This document shows, piece by piece, positions 1-6,614 of a DNA stretch of 7,241 nucleotides (the stretch's first letter is position 1; every line of letters begins with the position of its first letter). Source of the stretch: CAYVDH01 sp964450355 (GTDB lineage: Bacteria; Bacteroidota; Bacteroidia; NS11-12g; UBA955); NCBI GenBank assembly GCA_964450355.1, contig CAYVDH010000178.1, positions 1-7,241 of the forward strand, in the 5' to 3' direction. A program made the position numbers and the translations under genes. The notes beneath the pieces were generated by a model. It was given only the letters and a program-made list of their open reading frames with translations. It was not told where the DNA came from and did not search any database.

Positions 1-12
1 TGGTGTAGACAT
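1..12 (-). CDS. Possible start of a further minus-strand gene, cut by the window edge
   Basis: On the minus strand an ATG at 12-10 opens a frame reading M-S-T-P before the window ends. It is preceded by an A-rich tract (nine A's, then GAATA), the kind of sequence often found before start codons in Bacteroidota. It lies 32 bp after the corA stop in the same direction, with no hairpin terminator between, so co-transcription with corA is possible. Four codons cannot identify a product or prove that this is a gene. Confidence 0.2.
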
Positions 13-44
13 TATTCTTTTTTTTATTATTTAATTTATTTGAT

Positions 45-1133
45 TTAAAACCATTTCTTTTTTCTAAAATAAAACAACATTCCTAAAGCTGCAACAATAC
101 AAATTATCCAGAAAATATGGTAACCATATTGATAATTTATTCCTGGGAAAAACTTAAAATTCATACCAAAAACACTGGCTAAAAAACTCAAGGGAATAAA
201 AATGGTGCTGATGATAGTTAGCACTTTCATTACTTGATTTAATTTATTGCTCATGGTAGTGAAATAAATATTCATTAAATCGCTGAGCAAACTCCTGTAG
301 TTTTCGATGGTATCGTATGCTTGATAGGTGTGATCATAAACATCTCTGAAATAATTGATATTTTTAGTCTCAATTAATTCATTAGAACCTGCCTCAATTT
401 TGTTTAAAGCTTCTCTCATTGGCAAAATGTGCTTATTCATCATCATGATGTTTTTTTTGATGCCTTGTATTTTGAAGGTTGTTTTGTTATTGGGATAATA
501 CAATGTCTCTTCTTCCACATCCTCCACCCTATCTCCAATGTGATCAATCATCACAAAATATTGATCTATGGCTGCATCAAGCATTTTATACAACAAAAAA
601 TCTGACTTCTTGTTTCTGATGTTTCCTTTCATCAACCTAATTCTGTTTTTAATTTCTGTAAACAAGCTATTGTTTGTTTCTTGAAAAGACAATATGAAAT
701 TTTTACCCAATACAATGCTGATTTGTTCCGATTCTATTTCATTGGTATTATCCACCAAATAAAGGTGCTTGAAAGTGACAAATAAAAAATCGTCAAACTC
801 TTCAATTTTTGTCCTTTGTTGGGTATTTAAAATGTCTTCTTGTATGAGGGTGTGCACACCAAAATGAGTGCAAATCTCTTTCACCAACTCTTCTTGATGA
901 ATACCTGTCACCGATATCCAAGTAGTGGAATCTTTGTCTTTGTATTTAGAGCAGTCAGAAATGTTCTCAATGGTTTTTTCAATTAATTCTTCGTGTTTAT
1001 AATCCACCAATTCTATGACAACACTGTCTTCTCTTTTTTTTCCAACATAAACAGGCGAATCATGAGGTAACCCCGACTTAGCAGAAAGTTTATCTCTTTG
1101 TTTTCTGATTCTATTGACTGTTTTTTTGAGCAT
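45..1133 (-). CDS. corA: CorA-family magnesium/cobalt transporter
   Basis: This 362-residue protein is a full-length CorA-type divalent cation channel, normally an inner-membrane pentamer that takes up Mg2+ (also Co2+/Ni2+). Residues about 1-300 form the soluble cytoplasmic domain, with typical stretches such as TTWISVTGIHQ (about 70-80), QEDILNTQQRTKIEEFDDFL and the long pore-lining helix leading to the membrane. Two transmembrane helices lie at about 302-322 and 339-357. The signature GMN (323-325) closes the first, and the protein ends in the usual basic tail RKKKWF. The loop after GMN reads FKFFPGINYQYGY, whereas Thermotoga CorA has FEYMPELRWKWGY, so both acidic loop residues are absent. 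The start at 1133 follows a good -7 box by 11 bases and gives a normal N-terminus. It stands alone downstream of the terminator of the peptidase genes. Family is certain; the exact metal is inferred from the family. Confidence 0.95.
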   Translation of the reverse strand: MLKKTVNRIRKQRDKLSAKSGLPHDSPVYVGKKREDSVVIELVDYKHEELIEKTIENISDCSKYKDKDSTTWISVTGIHQEELVKEICTHFGVHTLIQEDILNTQQRTKIEEFDDFLFVTFKHLYLVDNTNEIESEQISIVLGKNFILSFQETNNSLFTEIKNRIRLMKGNIRNKKSDFLLYKMLDAAIDQYFVMIDHIGDRVEDVEEETLYYPNNKTTFKIQGIKKNIMMMNKHILPMREALNKIEAGSNELIETKNINYFRDVYDHTYQAYDTIENYRSLLSDLMNIYFTTMSNKLNQVMKVLTIISTIFIPLSFLASVFGMNFKFFPGINYQYGYHIFWIICIVAALGMLFYFRKKKWF

Positions 1134-1144
1134 GAATCTTTTTG

Positions 1145-1152
1145 CAAAGATA
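1145..1152 (-). promoter_or_regulatory. Promoter -7 box for corA
   Basis: On the minus strand the bases read TATCTTTG, a perfect match to the Bacteroidota -7 consensus TAnnTTTG. The box ends 11 bases before the corA ATG, which predicts a leader of only about 5-8 bases. A TTTTG on the same strand at 1182-1178 could be the upstream element, but the 25-base spacer is longer than the usual 19-21, so the -33 part is doubtful. In DNA this AT-rich the 8-mer arises fairly often by chance; its position immediately before an ATG and after a terminator is what supports it. Confidence 0.55.
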
Positions 1153-1186
1153 AATTTAAATTTTAAAGCTTAATCCACAAAAGAAA

Positions 1187-1218
1187 AACCCAGTTTAAAA
1201 CTGAATTTAAACTGGGTT
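1187..1218 (-). terminator. Intrinsic terminator of the sppA-S8 peptidase transcript
   Basis: A perfect 13-bp inverted repeat (AACCCAGTTTAAA at 1187-1199, TTTAAACTGGGTT at 1206-1218) encloses a 6-base loop. Read on the minus strand, the hairpin runs into a T-rich tract (TTTTTCTTTT, 1188-1179). It starts 21 bases after the stop codon of the S8 peptidase gene. The T-tract on this side, and its absence directly after the stem on the plus strand, set the direction as leftward. Confidence 0.85.
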
Positions 1219-1239
1219 AATAATTTAATTTTTAATACC

Positions 1240-2799
1240 TTACTTAATTTTAGAAGCAGCAATTAATGCTTTTTTAGCATTTATTACCCCTTTGGAAGTG
1301 CATAGTTTTTTGTATTTAATCTTTTTTCTTTTACTTCCCGGTTTTTTAAATTTCTTAGTTGGTAATTCTACTGTCGATTCAATGATTTGTTTTACTTGAA
1401 TGGCTGTTAAATGTGGATAATAGGATCTAATCAATGCGGCTAAACCTGCAACAACAGGTGCTGCCATGCTGGTTCCTTGTAACCATTCGTAATTGTTATC
1501 TTCTACTGTGTTGTATATTTCAAAACCCGGGGCAAACACATTGACTGTTTTTTTGCCATAATTCGAAAACACTGCAGGACCTTGGTTCATTTGACTAGCT
1601 CCTACTTCAATCCAAGTTTTGCATAAGCTATCATTTTTATATCTTGGTGATGGGAAATTGCTTTCTTTGTCTGTGTTTTTAGCATCATTACCCGCTGCGT
1701 GAATGATCAATACATCTTTGCTTTCAGCGTATCTAACTGCTTCATCCACTATGGCTTTGTTATAATCATACCCTTTACCAAAACTCATATTGATGACTTT
1801 AGCACCATTGTCCACAGCATATCTAATAGCATTGGCTACATCTTTATCTCTCTCATCACCATTAGGCACCACGCGTAGCACCATGATTTTTGCCATGGTA
1901 GCAACCCCATCATTCCCTAATTTATTATTTCTAATAGCTGCAATGATTCCTGCAACATGAGTACCGTGTTTAGCCTCAGGACCTTTTACTTCATTGTTGC
2001 CATAAAATCTCTCTTCTTGGTTGCTGTAATTATCTTCTACTTTTACTCTAGGATCGAATTCAAGATTGAGTTGGTAATTAACAGATGCATTAAAATGTTC
2101 ATAACCATCTTTTAAATCTTTCAAAAGCTCATAACTTGTTTGAGTGCTGTTATTCATTGCGACAGACAAATAATATTTACCAACTTTTGCTTCTTGAGAT
2201 TTAGGATTAAAATTTTCTAATTCTTGATAAGTGAATGTATCGGTTTTCATTTCCTTTACAAATTCAGAAATATATTTTCGCATTAAAGAATAAGACTCTA
2301 AACTTTTTTTATCTTCTACCAAAGTTGATTCAAGTACTTTTTTTAATTCTAAATACCTGTTGTAATCAACTTTTTCTGATTTAGTTAAAGTTTTTGGGTC
2401 TCTGCTTACAAATCTATCTCTGTACATTCTCACCAATCTGGTTAGCTCTAAATTGTCATAAGACACATCTTCTTCAGGACCTCCAATAAAATCCCAACCA
2501 TAAATATCATCAACATAGCCATTGCCATCGTCATCTACACCGTTGTCAGGTTTTTCGTCTTCGTTAATCCAAATGTTTTCATCTAAATCTTCGTGTTCAA
2601 AATCGGTTCCACCATCAATTACAGCAACTATAACTGGTTTGGCTGAATCTGGTTTAGGTACTTCTTTCAAAGCCCCAATAAGATCAATACCAAATAGGGT
2701 ATCTTTAGGAGAATATTTTAAATACCAGTCTTTAACAGGATGCTGAGCAAACAGTGATAAGGCCAAAAAGAAGCCACTGAATAAAATTGTTTTTTTCAT
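1240..2799 (-). CDS. Secreted subtilisin-family (S8) serine peptidase
   Basis: This 519-residue S8 peptidase has a complete catalytic set: Asp62 in AVIDGGTD, His278 in KHGTHVAG, oxyanion Asn371 in HAAGND and Ser444 in GTSMAAP. The N-terminus (MKKTILFSGFFLALSLFA) is a signal peptide, probably cut after Ala18 to expose Gln19, so the enzyme acts in the periplasm or outside the cell. Asp and His are 216 residues apart, far more than in subtilisin. The insert holds an acidic DDDGNGYVDDIYGWDF segment (89-104, possibly calcium-binding) and a charged, probably helical stretch (about 110-270). After the catalytic domain comes a lysine/arginine-rich tail (482-499), and no type IX secretion sorting domain is evident. 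It sits 25 bp after the sppA-type gene with no promoter box seen between, so it is probably read from the same message. Family is certain; the substrate is unknown. Confidence 0.95.
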   Translation of the reverse strand: MKKTILFSGFFLALSLFAQHPVKDWYLKYSPKDTLFGIDLIGALKEVPKPDSAKPVIVAVIDGGTDFEHEDLDENIWINEDEKPDNGVDDDGNGYVDDIYGWDFIGGPEEDVSYDNLELTRLVRMYRDRFVSRDPKTLTKSEKVDYNRYLELKKVLESTLVEDKKSLESYSLMRKYISEFVKEMKTDTFTYQELENFNPKSQEAKVGKYYLSVAMNNSTQTSYELLKDLKDGYEHFNASVNYQLNLEFDPRVKVEDNYSNQEERFYGNNEVKGPEAKHGTHVAGIIAAIRNNKLGNDGVATMAKIMVLRVVPNGDERDKDVANAIRYAVDNGAKVINMSFGKGYDYNKAIVDEAVRYAESKDVLIIHAAGNDAKNTDKESNFPSPRYKNDSLCKTWIEVGASQMNQGPAVFSNYGKKTVNVFAPGFEIYNTVEDNNYEWLQGTSMAAPVVAGLAALIRSYYPHLTAIQVKQIIESTVELPTKKFKKPGSKRKKIKYKKLCTSKGVINAKKALIAASKIK

Positions 2800-2824
2800 T
2801 TATAAATAGATATAGTAAATTTAA

Positions 2825-4582
2825 TTATTGAATGTTCAAGTAATAAGGTATTCTCATTTGAAAACCTTGGTTGTTTACTGCAGATTGAAATGCATTGAAA
2901 TACGTATAAAAAACACCTAATTCTGATTTTAATTTTGAATCAAACATCGCATTTGATTTGTCGTTAAATAATTTTGAAAAAGGGTCTTCTTTTTTTGGTA
3001 ATTCTACCACAGAATATTCTTTTAATTTTGCTTTATATGCTGCTATTTTAATGGCATCATTTATGCCTCCGTACGAATCTACTAGTTTATAAGCAATGGC
3101 ATCACTGCTGGTCCATACTTTACCTTGAGATATTTTTTCAACACTTACACTGTCTAATTTTCTTCCTTGCTCAACTACGTTTGTAAAGTCTTCATAGATT
3201 CTATTGACCATGCTTTGCAGATAAAATCTATCGGTTTCAGACAAGGGTCTATCTACTCTTCCAAAGTCAGCATATTTTCCTGTTTTTACACTTTCAAAAT
3301 TCAATCCAATTTTATCTTTTAACAATCCTTGCATGTTAGGGAACAATCCAAATACGCCTATTGAACCTGTGATGGTATTAGGCATAGCAATGATGGAATC
3401 GGCCATTGCGCTGATGTAATAACCTCCGCTGGCAGCTACATCGCCCATGCTTACAATGACAGGTTTTACACCTTTACACAACAATATCTCTTGCATGATG
3501 ATATCGCTTGCCAAAGCACTACCTCCTGGAGAATTAATTCTCAATACTATGGCTTTAATTTTTTTATCTTCACGCGCCTTAGCAATGGCTTTAGACATGG
3601 AAAGCGAACCTATAGAACCATCGCCTCCTTTTCCATCCACTATATCACCAATAGCGTATATCAATGCAATTTTATCTTTGGATTTATCTTCATCTTTCAA
3701 CGTGTTGAAATATTTATCTGCTTTTACTAATTCTAACTCATCCTCTTTTTTTACACCTAATTTGTTTTTCAAATTTTTCAAAATAGAATTAACATGTGTT
3801 AGTTTGTCAATCAAACCAAACTGAACAGCATTTGCAGGTGATTTGATATCAAAATTATCAAATAAGCTATGCAATCTTGAAGTGTCTATTTTCCTGTTTT
3901 CAGAAATGGAGCTCAATAAATTTCGGTAAATGTTGTTGACATATCTTTGAATTTGTTCTTTGTTCTCTGGGCTTAACTCGCTTCTAGTATAGGCCTCTAT
4001 GGCACCTTTGTACGCCCCTACCTTTACGTACTGCATTTCAACGCCTATTTTACTTAAAGCATCTTTGTAAAACACCATGTTGGCAGACAAACCATTCAAC
4101 AACACATTGCCACTTTTTTCAATAAAAATAGAATCAGCAATAGAGGAAAGGTAATAGTTTTTCTCATCGAAATAGGGTGCATAAGCATAAACAAACTTTC
4201 CTGCTGATTTGAAATCTTTCAAAGCATTTCTGATTTCCTGCAAAGTAGCATACCCTGAATTGTTTAAATTGGTTTTCAAGAAAATTCCTTTGATGTTTTT
4301 GTCTTTCTTAGCACTTTCTATTAATTTTAAAATTTGATCAAGACCAAGTTGATGACTTCCTCCTTCTGGATTGAATATTTGCATAAAATCATCTTCTGTT
4401 CTCTCAGCTACATCGTAATCAATGTTCAACTCAATGACTGAATTATTTTTTACTTCTAATGTTTCTTTTGATTTTGAGCTAGTAAGACTCAAAACAGTAA
4501 AAAACATCAAAAAACCTAAAAACAGAAAAGAGAGAAAAACGCCAACCACAGTTGCTAATGTATATTTTAAAAATTGTTTCAT
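2825..4582 (-). CDS. sppA: Signal peptide peptidase SppA, 67-kDa (long) type
   Basis: This 585-residue protein matches the long, tandem-domain SppA of E. coli, a membrane-anchored serine/lysine peptidase that degrades signal peptides left after secretion and some membrane proteins. One N-terminal membrane anchor spans about 10-33. The N-terminal repeat carries the general-base lysine (Lys192 in GAYKGAIE). The C-terminal repeat carries the nucleophile (Ser385 in GDVAASGGYYIS) and the preceding RINSPGGSALASD segment (348-360) typical of the ClpP/crotonase fold. TGSIGVFG (405-412) is also conserved. Both catalytic residues are present, so it should be active. It is the first gene of a two-gene unit with the S8 peptidase. 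The ATG at 4582 leads directly into the anchor; no Shine-Dalgarno sequence is at the usual distance, the nearest GAGG being 16 bases upstream. Confidence 0.95.
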   Translation of the reverse strand: MKQFLKYTLATVVGVFLSFLFLGFLMFFTVLSLTSSKSKETLEVKNNSVIELNIDYDVAERTEDDFMQIFNPEGGSHQLGLDQILKLIESAKKDKNIKGIFLKTNLNNSGYATLQEIRNALKDFKSAGKFVYAYAPYFDEKNYYLSSIADSIFIEKSGNVLLNGLSANMVFYKDALSKIGVEMQYVKVGAYKGAIEAYTRSELSPENKEQIQRYVNNIYRNLLSSISENRKIDTSRLHSLFDNFDIKSPANAVQFGLIDKLTHVNSILKNLKNKLGVKKEDELELVKADKYFNTLKDEDKSKDKIALIYAIGDIVDGKGGDGSIGSLSMSKAIAKAREDKKIKAIVLRINSPGGSALASDIIMQEILLCKGVKPVIVSMGDVAASGGYYISAMADSIIAMPNTITGSIGVFGLFPNMQGLLKDKIGLNFESVKTGKYADFGRVDRPLSETDRFYLQSMVNRIYEDFTNVVEQGRKLDSVSVEKISQGKVWTSSDAIAYKLVDSYGGINDAIKIAAYKAKLKEYSVVELPKKEDPFSKLFNDKSNAMFDSKLKSELGVFYTYFNAFQSAVNNQGFQMRIPYYLNIQ

Positions 4583-4787
4583 TTCTGATTGATTTAATCC
4601 TCAAAAAAAGAGAATTGCAATTAATAACGAGGACATTTTTCGACAAACAACAAAATGAAAGGACAAGATTCAATTCGCAAACAAAATAATCAAATTTGAA
4701 AAGTAATAATGCTCCTATTTAAGCTAATTTATACCAAATTTAGTTAGAGTATCTTCTATTAATTTAAAAAAAATTAACTTTGTGCCG
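4583..4787. promoter_or_regulatory. Divergent intergenic region between sppA and purB
   Basis: About 205 bp separate two outward-facing genes, so both promoters should lie here. The plus-strand promoter for purB is clear (annotated separately). For sppA the best exact -7 match on the minus strand is TAAATTTG at 4742-4735, which would give a leader of about 145 bases, but no convincing -33 TTG lies above it. One-mismatch boxes occur nearer the gene (complement of CAAAATAA at 4682-4689 and of CAAAAAAA at 4602-4609). The sppA start of transcription is therefore undecided. No conserved RNA structure or operator repeat was recognised. Confidence 0.5.
4775..4782 (+). promoter_or_regulatory. Promoter -7 box for purB, giving a near-leaderless message
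   Basis: TAACTTTG fits the Bacteroidota -7 consensus TAnnTTTG exactly and ends 5 bases before the purB ATG at 4788. Transcription should start within a few bases of the ATG, leaving almost no leader. The box covers the first base of an upstream in-frame GTG (4782-4784), which makes that GTG an unlikely start codon. No good TTG -33 element is seen about 20 bases upstream; the sequence there is ATCTTCTATT. Confidence 0.6.
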
Positions 4788-6137
4788 ATGAATTTAAATG
4801 AACTCAATGCCATTAGTCCTATAGATGGCAGATACCATAGCAAAACTAACTCCTTATCAGCCTATTTTTCAGAATTTGGATTGATAAAATACCGCGTAAG
4901 AATTGAGATAGAGTATTTTATTTTTCTAAATTCAATGCAATTACCTAATTTTAATAATGCATTAAGTGAAACACAAATCAATGACCTTAGAAACATTTAT
5001 TCATCATTCACCGAAGCTGACGCTCAAAACATCAAAGAGATTGAAAAAACCACCAACCACGATGTCAAAGCCGTAGAGTATTTCATCAAACAAAAACTCG
5101 ATGATTTGGGCATGAGCACTTTAAAAGAGTGGGTGCATTTTGGACTTACCAGCCAAGATATAAACAACACTGCCATTCCATTGAGCATCAAAGAAGCTAT
5201 GCATCAAGTTGTATTACCAGAGCTCAATGCATTACTAAGCGACATTGAAAGACTAAGTACTGAATACAAACAGATACCAATGCTAGCCAAAACCCATGGT
5301 CAAGCGGCTAGTCCCACCATGTTAGGCAAAGAAATGGGAGTGTTTGTTTCAAGATTAAAATCTCAAATAAAAGATTTAGAAAACATTCCTATGGCTTCTA
5401 AATTTGGTGGTGCTACAGGAAATTTCAATGCACATCACATCGCCTTTCCAGAAATTAATTGGCATGAAAAAGGGAAACAATTTGTAGAAAAAACATTGGG
5501 ATTAAATCGAAGTTACCCTACAACACAAATAGAGCATTACGATTACTTAGCTGCACTGTGCGACAACATGAAACGTATCAACACCATTTTAATTGATTTC
5601 AGCAGAGACATGTGGCAATACATCAGCATGGATTATTTCAAGCAAAAATTAAAAGCAGGTGAAATAGGCAGCAGTGCCATGCCTCATAAGGTGAATCCAA
5701 TTGATTTTGAAAATGCTGAAGGTAATCTTGGAGTTGCCAATGCATTGTTTGAACACCTCTCTGCTAAATTGCCAATCAGCAGATTGCAAAGAGACTTAAC
5801 AGACTCTACAGTATTGAGAAATATAGGAACACCATTTGCTCATCAATTGATTTCATTTGGCAGTTTGATTAAGGGAATAGGCAAATTGATATTAAATGAA
5901 GCAGCTATAGAAAACGATTTGAACAACAATTGGGCAGTGGTGGCTGAGGCAATTCAAACAGTATTAAGAACCATCAACTACCCAAATCCTTATGAGACCT
6001 TAAAAGATTTAACAAGAAAAAACGAAGCGATTACAAAAGAAAGCATCACTGAGTTCATTAATGGACTAAATGTAGATGAACACATCAAAGAAAAGTTATT
6101 AAACATCAGTCCTCAAACCTACACAGGGCAACATTAA
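4788..6137 (+). CDS. purB: Adenylosuccinate lyase
   Basis: This 449-residue enzyme acts twice in purine synthesis: it cleaves SAICAR to AICAR plus fumarate, and adenylosuccinate to AMP plus fumarate. It is a cytoplasmic homotetramer of the fumarase/aspartase superfamily. The N-terminus contains AISPIDGRY (8-16), typical of the long E. coli-type PurB. His91 lies in TTNHDVKAVEYF, the second catalytic histidine is His170 in AKTHGQAASPT, and the signature loop GSSAMPHKVNP (294-304) carries the catalytic Ser295. Length matches the E. coli enzyme (456). The ATG at 4788 is chosen over a GTG two codons upstream because family members begin at this methionine and the GTG overlaps the -7 box. The stop overlaps the ATG of the lipid kinase gene by one base (TAATG), so the two form an operon with likely translational coupling. 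Confidence 0.97.
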   Translation: MNLNELNAISPIDGRYHSKTNSLSAYFSEFGLIKYRVRIEIEYFIFLNSMQLPNFNNALSETQINDLRNIYSSFTEADAQNIKEIEKTTNHDVKAVEYFIKQKLDDLGMSTLKEWVHFGLTSQDINNTAIPLSIKEAMHQVVLPELNALLSDIERLSTEYKQIPMLAKTHGQAASPTMLGKEMGVFVSRLKSQIKDLENIPMASKFGGATGNFNAHHIAFPEINWHEKGKQFVEKTLGLNRSYPTTQIEHYDYLAALCDNMKRINTILIDFSRDMWQYISMDYFKQKLKAGEIGSSAMPHKVNPIDFENAEGNLGVANALFEHLSAKLPISRLQRDLTDSTVLRNIGTPFAHQLISFGSLIKGIGKLILNEAAIENDLNNNWAVVAEAIQTVLRTINYPNPYETLKDLTRKNEAITKESITEFINGLNVDEHIKEKLLNISPQTYTGQH

Positions 6138-6490
6138 TGAATAAATTTTTAAAATCGTTTGTTTATGCATTTAAGGGATTCAGGCAATTGTTGTTTGAGA
6201 GAAATTTCAAATTGCATTTGGTATCCATGGTTTTAGTGATATTGAGTACCTTTATATTTCAATACAATTTCACAGAATGGATGATTTTAATCAGTTGTAT
6301 TGTCATGGTATTAGCAGCAGAGGGATTTAATACAGCCATAGAAAAATTAGTAGATTTGGTATCGCCAGACCACAATGAACAAGCAGGCAAAGTAAAAGAC
6401 ATGAGTGCAGCAGCGGTATTGATAGTTTCCATAGGCAGTTTAGTGGTGATGCTATTGATGATTTATAAAAAAATGGGGAATTTAAATTAA
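6137..6490 (+). CDS. dgkA: DgkA/UdpK-family membrane lipid kinase (diacylglycerol or undecaprenol kinase)
   Basis: This 117-residue integral membrane kinase belongs to the prokaryotic DgkA family, which phosphorylates diacylglycerol or undecaprenol with ATP at the inner membrane. Family marks are FERNFKLH (20-27, with metal-binding Glu21), AAEGFNTAIEKLVDL (60-74, where Glu62 aligns with the E. coli catalytic Glu69 and Glu69 with E. coli Glu76), and SPDHNEQAGKVKDMSAAAVL (76-95). Three hydrophobic helices lie at about 28-43, 47-62 and 92-110. The ERNF..H and VDLVSPD wording is closer to the Gram-positive undecaprenol kinases than to E. coli DgkA, so undecaprenol is a credible substrate. Its ATG overlaps the purB stop (TAATG) and it has no ribosome-binding site of its own, so translation probably depends on purB. 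Family is certain; substrate is not. Confidence 0.93.
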   Translation: MNKFLKSFVYAFKGFRQLLFERNFKLHLVSMVLVILSTFIFQYNFTEWMILISCIVMVLAAEGFNTAIEKLVDLVSPDHNEQAGKVKDMSAAAVLIVSIGSLVVMLLMIYKKMGNLN

Positions 6491-6499
6491 ATTTGCCCC
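6467..6499 (-). terminator. Leftward-facing hairpin terminator over the end of dgkA
   Basis: GGGG (6475-6478) pairs with CCCC (6496-6499) and AATTT (6479-6483) with AAATT (6489-6493), leaving a 5-base loop and a 2-base bulge. On the minus strand the stem is followed by one A and seven T's (6473-6467), the layout of an intrinsic terminator for leftward transcription. No T-run follows on the plus strand. The A-run also encodes lysines of the kinase, so it may be partly coincidental. Confidence 0.4.
6488..6495 (+). promoter_or_regulatory. Possible -7 box for the tRNA-Leu gene
   Basis: TAAATTTG is an exact TAnnTTTG match beginning in the dgkA stop codon and ending 35 bases before the tRNA, which would give a short 5' leader for RNase P to remove. 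No TTG lies at the right distance upstream; the nearest is 30 bases away. In such AT-rich sequence this could be chance, and the tRNA might instead be read through from purB-dgkA. Confidence 0.35.
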
Positions 6500-6530
6500 A
6501 ACTTAAAACGTTCTTAAAAAAGTAATAAAT

Positions 6531-6614
6531 GCCCGTGTGGTGAAATTGGTAGACACGCCATCTTGAGGGGGTGGTGCCCGCAAGGGCTTGCAGGTTCGAA
6601 TCTTGTCGCGGGCA
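6531..6614 (+). tRNA. tRNA-Leu, anticodon GAG
   Basis: The 84 bases fold as a class II tRNA. The acceptor stem is GCCCGTG (6531-6537) with CGCGGGC (6607-6613), including one G-T pair. The D stem is GTG/CAC (6540-6542, 6554-6556). The anticodon stem is CCATC/GGTGG (6558-6562, 6570-6574) around loop TTGAGGG, with anticodon GAG at 6565-6567. The long variable arm is GCCC-GCAA-GGGC, and the T arm is GCAGG-TTCGAAT-CTTGT. The discriminator base is A (6614), as expected for leucine. CCA is not encoded (CAT follows the discriminator), so it must be added by CCA-adding enzyme. It reads CUC and CUU codons. Confidence 0.96.

Noticed and set aside
2522..2746. A 74-codon plus-strand open frame
   Set aside because: It is antisense to the conserved N-terminal part of the S8 peptidase and its serine-rich translation looks like a shadow of that gene.
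3447..3824. Plus-strand open frames of 125 and 79 codons (3447-3824, 3491-3730)
   Set aside because: Both lie antisense inside sppA, over its conserved catalytic region, and resemble no protein family.
4479..4673. A 64-codon minus-strand open frame overlapping the start of sppA
   Set aside because: It reads the sppA anchor region in another frame, has no family resemblance, and crosses the likely sppA leader.
4782..4784. GTG as the start codon of purB
   Set aside because: It overlaps the -7 box, would add only Met-Pro, and family members begin at the ATG at 4788.
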